From DATARH01 sp035648415 (GTDB lineage Bacteria; Pseudomonadota; Alphaproteobacteria; ATCC43930; CGMCC-115725), in the NCBI GenBank assembly GCA_035648415.1, contig DASRLO010000069.1, positions 19,130 through 83,129 of the forward strand: a DNA stretch of 64,000 nt, written 5' to 3'. This document shows positions 59,884-64,000 of the stretch, in pieces. Under the pieces are notes generated by a model, which saw only the letters and a list, made by a program, of their open reading frames with translations, searched no databases and had not been told where the DNA came from. Made by a program: the position numbers and the translations under genes. Positions within the stretch are counted from its first letter, which is position 1; each line of letters starts with the position of its first letter.

Positions 59884-60492
59884 TCATTCGCGCAGCATCG
59901 CCGCGACCTGGTCGAGGGTGCGGATGCGGGCGTACATCTTCATCGCCTTGTCGAGGCTGTAGGCGTGGGCGGCCGCGTCGCCGCCCCAGCAGCATTCGCG
60001 CACCACGACAGAGGCGAGGTCGAGGTTGAACGCCTCGCGCACGCTGGTCTCGACGCCGCGATTGGTCGCGCCGCCGCCGATGACGATCGTGTCGCGCCGC
60101 AGCATGCGCAGCAGCTCGGCGACGCCGGTCCCGTAGAACGCGCTCGGCCGGCGCTTGAGGAAGACGTAATCCGCGGAGCCCGGCGCGATCTCGTCGGGGA
60201 AGCCGGCCTCCGACGAGCCCTCGACCCCGTTGGTCAGCGGCGGCACCCCGGTTTCCGCCGAGAGGTCGGTCGGCAGCATGACCACGTCGGCGCCGTCGGC
60301 GCGGCTGACGGGGGTGGTGTAGATCACCGGCACGCCGGCCGCCCGCGCCGCCGCGATCATCCGCACCCAGGCGTCGAGCACCGGGCGCATCGCCGCCCGC
60401 CGGACGGGATCCGCCGGGGTCAGCGCCCGCCGGCAAACGTCGTAAGCGATCAGCGCCGCCCGGCGGCGGTCGATGCGTTCGGGTTCGGGCAT
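59884..60492 (-). CDS. Isochorismatase-fold hydrolase with Gly in place of the catalytic Cys
   Basis: 202 residues. Start ATG 60492 chosen because GAGGAGGAGG lies just upstream; GTG 60513 is in frame. The fold is clear: ALIAYDVCRRALTPAD (Asp18), DYVFLKRRPSAFYGTGV (Lys113), TIVIGGGATNRGVETSVREAFNLDLASVVVRECCWGGD. At the nucleophile position the motif reads T-N-R-G-V-E with Gly146, where amidases have Cys. EntB and PhzD isochorismatases also have Gly there, so vinyl-ether or similar hydrolysis is more likely than amide hydrolysis. Confidence 0.85.
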   Translation of the reverse strand: MPEPERIDRRRAALIAYDVCRRALTPADPVRRAAMRPVLDAWVRMIAAARAAGVPVIYTTPVSRADGADVVMLPTDLSAETGVPPLTNGVEGSSEAGFPDEIAPGSADYVFLKRRPSAFYGTGVAELLRMLRRDTIVIGGGATNRGVETSVREAFNLDLASVVVRECCWGGDAAAHAYSLDKAMKMYARIRTLDQVAAMLRE

Positions 60493-60854
60493 CGCAACCT
60501 CCTCCTCAGCCACATCGAACGCGCGTCACCGCACGTTTTCGACGACGCGCTCCGCCGGCTTCAACAGACCGGGAATGACATTTTCATCGCGTCTTGTTTC
60601 CCTCGGCATCCTGTTATCCCTGTTTTTTTGCCGCCTTTTATCAGGTGATGACAGGCATAGGCGAGCGGCTGCCTCTCCACCTCCTGTTTGCCGCAATTTT
60701 ATCACGAGGCGGACCTCCTGATTTGGGTGGCGATAATGCACAAATCCAGTTAGTCGAGAGTCGAACAGTTTATCTCGGGAGCTTTAGAAGGGAAAAATTT
60801 TAAACTCGAGATAATGAAATGGTAGCTCGGGGCATTAACAGAGGCCGATGGATT
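60493..60854. other. Gene-poor stretch upstream of the DndB-like gene
   Basis: About 360 bp, AT-richer than its surroundings (notably 60600-60640 and 60785-60830), with an 8-bp inverted repeat TTATCTCG/CGAGATAA (60770-60777, 60807-60814). GATAAT at 60810 could be a -10 but no -35 precedes it. A 51-codon frame beginning at ATG 60648 is not supported by any homology I can see. Confidence 0.4.
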
Positions 60855-60901
60855 GCCGTAAACGAAAATCGCCCGGTCGGTTTACGGCCGATCCGGGCGA
60901 T
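60855..60901 (+). promoter_or_regulatory. Two interlocked 9-bp stems (pseudoknot topology)
   Basis: Stem A: GCCGTAAAC (60855-60863) with GTTTACGGC (60880-60888). Stem B: ATCGCCCGG (60868-60876) with CCGGGCGAT (60893-60901). Order A5-B5-A3-B3 with linkers of 4, 3 and 4 nt is that of an H-type pseudoknot; alternatively the stems exclude each other as in an attenuator. It ends 86 nt before the DndB-like start. Confidence 0.6.
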
Positions 60902-60943
60902 CCAAGCGGCCCGAAGAGCCACCTGCTAAGCTCTGCCAATTTA

Positions 60944-60983
60944 GGCCTCCGGTCCGTCGACGTAAACCCCTTTAGCGGAGGCC
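60944..60983 (+). promoter_or_regulatory. Hairpin covering the ribosome binding site of the DndB-like gene
   Basis: GGCCTCCG (60944-60951) pairs with CGGAGGCC (60976-60983), an 8-bp stem with a 24-nt loop. The right arm contains GGAGG, 6 nt before ATG 60988. The loop holds CGTAAAC, a partial copy of stem A's left arm. Confidence 0.55.
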
Positions 60984-60987
60984 CATT

Positions 60988-62154
60988 ATGGACATCAGGC
61001 TCAACCCCACCGACGGCCACATGATTGCCGGGGTGCAGATCAACGAGCATCAGTTCCTGGCAAGGGTTATCGCAACTCAACTCTTTCAGATTGCCCGGAA
61101 TCCCAGGGATTCTGAGGATCGGAGGAAAGTTGACGCTAGCAAGGAGCTTCAAGACATTCGAGAGATACGGGAGGAGGTCCAGCGGCTATTTGCCGGTCAG
61201 AAGGCCAGAAACGTCCGACCCTATGCCGAATACATCGTCCATGTGCACACCGGAGAAGCCGACGGTATTACGCCGCCCATTATTCTCTATTCCGAGGATC
61301 TGCTGAGCGCGGAAATCGATGAGTTCGGAAAAGGGTTTATCCAGGTCCCCTTCGACAAAGTGCTAGTTGCGATCGACGGGGAAACGCAGCTCGCCGCACG
61401 GTTCGAGGCGGCTAATATACTGCCCGATACAAAAAAGCAGTACCTGGCCGTCTATATCTGCCACGGGCGAGATAAACTCTGGGCTCGGCAGAGTTTCCAT
61501 GATCTCAACGTTCTCGGCGTTAGGCCAAATGCGGCGTTGAGCATTGGGATGGATGCTCGTGATCCGCTCACGCGGGTGGCAAGAGATGTCGAGCGGGGAG
61601 TGCCATTTTTCCGCAACCGGGTGAACAAGGCACGCCGGCAGCTTGGGGCGAATGACATCGATGTGGTCACAATCACATCGCTACGCGGCGCATGCATCAC
61701 GCTTGCCGAAGGAATCGGTGGAATAAAATACGGCGCTCGTCCGGTGCCCTTGTCGGGAGAGGGCTCGAAGACCGTTCTCGACGTTGGCGTCGCCTGGTTC
61801 AAGGCTGTAACGGAAGCTATCGGCCCGTCTATGGAAGACCGCGTGAACAAGCTCGCCTCCGCTCCGACGGTACTTTCGGCGATCGGCGCCATGGGCCATG
61901 AACTCATTAATATCGACGATTCCCGGGGCCGCGACGCGAAGATGGCGGCCTTGATAGGAAAGCTGAAGGCCGTGGATTGGCGAAGGGACAGGCATTGGGA
62001 AGGTATTGCCGGAAAATTTACTCCAAAGGGCGTGTTCTCGGTGGGTGGGAGTAAGGAGACTGCTTACGCAGTATACGAGGCGCTCACCGATGACACCTCG
62101 CCGGGCTACGCCGGCATTCGCACCCCAATGAAGACGGCGCAGGCCGCGGAGTAA
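60988..62154 (+). CDS. DndB-like (DGQHR-family) protein, orphan
   Basis: 388 residues. The middle matches the DGQHR/DndB family: IQVPFDKVLVAIDGETQLAARFEA occupies the place of the D-G-Q-H-R signature but reads DGETQ (130-134). It continues YLAVYICHGRDKLWARQSFHDLN, VRPNAALSIGMDARDPLTRVARDVERGVPFFRNRVNKARRQLG and VVTITSLRGACITLAEGI, as in DndB (N-D-H-R-D-P-L and the S-L-x-x-L helix). DndB controls the phosphorothioation genes dndCDE; none of these is in the window. Lower GC than its neighbours, with its own leader and terminator: a likely acquired gene. Confidence 0.72.
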   Translation: MDIRLNPTDGHMIAGVQINEHQFLARVIATQLFQIARNPRDSEDRRKVDASKELQDIREIREEVQRLFAGQKARNVRPYAEYIVHVHTGEADGITPPIILYSEDLLSAEIDEFGKGFIQVPFDKVLVAIDGETQLAARFEAANILPDTKKQYLAVYICHGRDKLWARQSFHDLNVLGVRPNAALSIGMDARDPLTRVARDVERGVPFFRNRVNKARRQLGANDIDVVTITSLRGACITLAEGIGGIKYGARPVPLSGEGSKTVLDVGVAWFKAVTEAIGPSMEDRVNKLASAPTVLSAIGAMGHELINIDDSRGRDAKMAALIGKLKAVDWRRDRHWEGIAGKFTPKGVFSVGGSKETAYAVYEALTDDTSPGYAGIRTPMKTAQAAE

Positions 62155-62163
62155 GATTGAGGT

Positions 62164-62205
62164 GGGGGCGACCTGTGAGAGGTTTCCGGAGTCGCCCCCT
62201 TTTCT
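62164..62205 (+). terminator. Rho-independent terminator of the DndB-like gene
   Basis: Perfect 9-bp GC-rich stem GGGGGCGAC (62164-62172) / GTCGCCCCC (62191-62199), then TTTTCTCTTT. Ten bases after the stop codon. Confidence 0.85.
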
Positions 62206-62297
62206 CTTTCCCAAACCTTCGACCGCGTACGTTTACGGCACGGTGAATGACTAAATTTACCAAGCCACCACCATCTGTACACTCGCGAGGCGAGAGC

Positions 62298-62624
62298 ATG
62301 CCCCGGTACGTTATTGAGCGCCAATATCTAGTGCCCGTGTATGAGCATGTTCTCATCGAAGCGCCGACGTTCGAGGATGCGTGCCGCAATGCGCTCGACG
62401 ACATCGAAGAGCCCTGGGGCGACAATGCGCAGACAGATTACGAGAGCGCCCGTTGCACGACCATCGAGCGAGCCGTGGAGTTGCCAGAACAGGTCCAGGC
62501 CGACGGCGCAGACGAAGGCCCACTTTCGCATTTTCTTTTTGATGCTGGGCTTGAACCGCTTCCCATCCCGCGCGAATTCGCTGGTGAAGCCGACGGCTCC
62601 AGTGCAGGCGTCGGTTTCGTCTAA
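62298..62624 (+). CDS. Hypothetical protein
   Basis: 108 residues from ATG 62298 (an in-frame ATG at 62247 lies upstream). MPRYVIERQYLVPVYEHVLIEAPTFEDACRNALDD resembles small beta-alpha-beta proteins that modify or bind a partner; the C-terminal half is acidic and Pro/Gly-rich. No family recognised. It ends 4 bp inside the convergent dehydrogenase gene, and GTTTACGGC (62231-62239), identical to an arm of the upstream stem, lies just before it. Confidence 0.55.
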   Translation: MPRYVIERQYLVPVYEHVLIEAPTFEDACRNALDDIEEPWGDNAQTDYESARCTTIERAVELPEQVQADGADEGPLSHFLFDAGLEPLPIPREFAGEADGSSAGVGFV

Positions 62625-64000
62625 ATCCCCCTCACATACGCCGCCGCTGTCCTCCCCGCGATCCTCCCGAAGACGGCGCCGGCCATCAGGCCGGTGCCGC
62701 TGGCGTAGTTGTGGTAGTAGAGCCCGCCGATCATCTCGCCGGCCGCGAACAATCCGGGGATCGCGGCGCCGGTGGCGTCCTCTACCTCGGTGTCGTTCGA
62801 CACCTTGAGGCCGCCGAAGGTGAAGGTGACGCCGGCGGTCACCGCGTAGGCCTCGTAGGGCGGCGCATCCAGTTTCTGCGCCCAGTTGGTCTTGTCGATC
62901 GCCAGGCCGCTGGTGCGCAGCCCGTCATGCACATTCGGGTTGAACGCCACGTCCGGGCGCGGCGCGGCGTTGAACGCGCGGACGGTGTCGAGAAACCCCT
63001 TGGGGTCGACGCCTTCGAGCTTGCCGGCCAGTTCTTCCCAGGTGTCGGCCTTCTCCTTGGTGGTGCGCGGGATGCGGTATTCCTCGCGCAGCAGGTGGAC
63101 GATTTTCTGGTCGAAGATTTGCCAGGCGAACAGGTTCGGCTGGTCCAGCACCGCGCGGCCGTATTTGGCGTAGGTGTAGGAATGGAAATCGAGCCCCTCG
63201 TCGACAAACCGCTGGCCCGTCGCGTTGACCACGATGCCAAACGGGTAGCCGTGCTTCTGGAAGCGGTCGCCGACATCGAGGTCGCCGACCGGCGGGGCGT
63301 TCAAATCCCACTGCACCGCGTGGCAGCCCGACCAGTGCCCGGCCGGCGCGGCGCCGATGTCGAGCGCCATCTTGAGGCCCTGGCCGGTGTTGTATCTGGT
63401 GCCGCGCACCTTGGCCAAATCCCAGTTGGGGCCGAGATAGCGGGCGCGCATCTCGGCGTTGGCTTCGAACCCGCCGCAGGCGAGGATCACCGCCTTGGCG
63501 CGCAGGTCGATCATGCGGCCCCCCTGGGAGCCGCCTTGGCGCACCCTGACGCCCTCGACCCCGTTATCGCCTTGCAGCAGGGCCAGCGCCGGGGTCTGGT
63601 AATAGACCGGGATGCCCTCGCGCTCGCGGCGGGCGTGCAGCGCCTTCATCAGCTCCTTGCCGCCGCCCCAGATATGGCAGGCGAGGCCGCCCCAGAACTT
63701 GAATTTTCCGCCGACATTGAACGCCTGACGGCCGAGGCCGAGCTGGAACCGCACGCCCTTTTCGCGCATCCAGCGGCCGGTCTCGAAACTCTTGGTGACG
63801 AGGATTTCGGTGAGGTCGGGGTCGGAGCGCCATTCGGTGAGCCGGCCCATATCGTCGTAATACTGCTCGGCGGTGTAGGTGCCGACATCGACGTGGGCGA
63901 GCTCGTGCTCGCTGATGTCGGGGATCAGCTGCGCGAGGTCGTCGAACCCGTGATAGACGATGCGGAACGCGCCGCCGGTAAACGCCGAATTGCCGCAGGC
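62621..64000 (-). CDS. FAD-dependent dehydrogenase, fumarate reductase/tricarballylate dehydrogenase type (5' end outside window)
   Basis: About 460 residues are visible; the N-terminal FAD-binding G-x-G-x-x-G lies beyond the right edge. ACGNSAFTGGAFRIVYHG begins the visible part, then AVILACGGFEANAEMRARYLGPNW, KVRGTRYNTGQGLKMALDIGAAPAGHWSGCHAVQWD, GIVVNATGQRFVDEGLDFHSYTYAKYGRAVLDQP, and the C-terminal GLFAAGEMIGGLYYHNYASGTGLMAGAVFGRIAG. Closest in pattern to TcuA. Probably oxidises a carboxylic acid or steroid-like substrate; uncertain. Confidence 0.85.
   Translation of the reverse strand, partial: ACGNSAFTGGAFRIVYHGFDDLAQLIPDISEHELAHVDVGTYTAEQYYDDMGRLTEWRSDPDLTEILVTKSFETGRWMREKGVRFQLGLGRQAFNVGGKFKFWGGLACHIWGGGKELMKALHARREREGIPVYYQTPALALLQGDNGVEGVRVRQGGSQGGRMIDLRAKAVILACGGFEANAEMRARYLGPNWDLAKVRGTRYNTGQGLKMALDIGAAPAGHWSGCHAVQWDLNAPPVGDLDVGDRFQKHGYPFGIVVNATGQRFVDEGLDFHSYTYAKYGRAVLDQPNLFAWQIFDQKIVHLLREEYRIPRTTKEKADTWEELAGKLEGVDPKGFLDTVRAFNAAPRPDVAFNPNVHDGLRTSGLAIDKTNWAQKLDAPPYEAYAVTAGVTFTFGGLKVSNDTEVEDATGAAIPGLFAAGEMIGGLYYHNYASGTGLMAGAVFGRIAGRTAAAYVRGI

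Noticed and set aside
60594..60803. Small open frame in the AT-rich gap
   Set aside because: No similarity recognised; the ATG 60648 version has only a weak ribosome binding site.
60841..60987. tRNA gene upstream of the DndB-like gene
   Set aside because: The paired segments interlock rather than nest, and no T-loop (GTTCRANNC) or anticodon arm could be fitted.

Overview
The window is dense, GC-rich bacterial chromosome from an alphaproteobacterium. The strongest evidence is gene order: secB, dnaQ, coaE, aroE, maf and ppsR face a gap and then hemE, hemH, hemJ, rho, mnmE, mnmG, rsmG, parA, parB, holA, lptE and leuS. This is the block that surrounds the replication origin in Caulobacter and relatives. 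A heptose kinase, LptE and LPS-type glycosyltransferases indicate a Gram-negative envelope. I cannot name a genus; a Rhodospirillales-like lineage is a guess.

Layout. 1-8.2 kb: lysS (cut by the window edge), an SbmA/BacA-type ABC exporter, mmcB, a heptose-kinase homologue with an altered anion-hole motif, an Smr protein, the lactate-oxidation genes lutA-lutB-lutC and a Tim44-like protein. 8.4-32.8 kb: the origin-proximal core. The ppsR-hemE gap (12558-12958) is the predicted oriC, and two parS sites lie at 23787 and 25758 just before parA-parB. A small accessory stretch (cupin, quinone reductase, ogt, GH25 lysozyme, DUF255 protein) sits between rho and mnmE. 32.8-47.1 kb: yggS, ribA, an OmpR-type regulator, sugar transferases, a legumain/caspase-like peptidase with an exported partner, a pterin cluster (phhB, VOC, folB, atypical folP), hyuA, a dienelactone hydrolase and rpmB.

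47.3-54.7 kb is a plastic region. A Y-family polymerase gene carries an alphaproteobacterial SOS box. One base upstream of that box a complete 3159-bp IS1595-family element (48586-51744) has inserted, with identical 25-bp terminal inverted repeats and a nearly perfect 8-bp target duplication. Besides its transposase it carries four small cargo genes. The largest looks like an ImmA/IrrE protein whose metal-binding HExxH has become KELFQ. Next comes a DNA methyltransferase fused to an Mrr-like nuclease domain, then remnants of a xanthine-dehydrogenase subunit and a zeta toxin.

54.7-64 kb holds catabolic genes: a flavin monooxygenase, an MFS transporter, a DSD1-type PLP enzyme, an amidohydrolase, an isochorismatase-fold hydrolase and a flavoprotein dehydrogenase cut by the right edge. 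They are interrupted by a less GC-rich patch (about 60.5-62.6 kb) with an orphan DndB-like gene. That gene is preceded by two interlocked 9-bp stems in pseudoknot order and by a hairpin that covers its ribosome binding site. I saw no rRNA, tRNA or CRISPR array.

The best candidates for an undescribed system are the cargo operon of the IS1595 element, the orphan DndB-like gene with its structured leader, and the methyltransferase-nuclease fusion.
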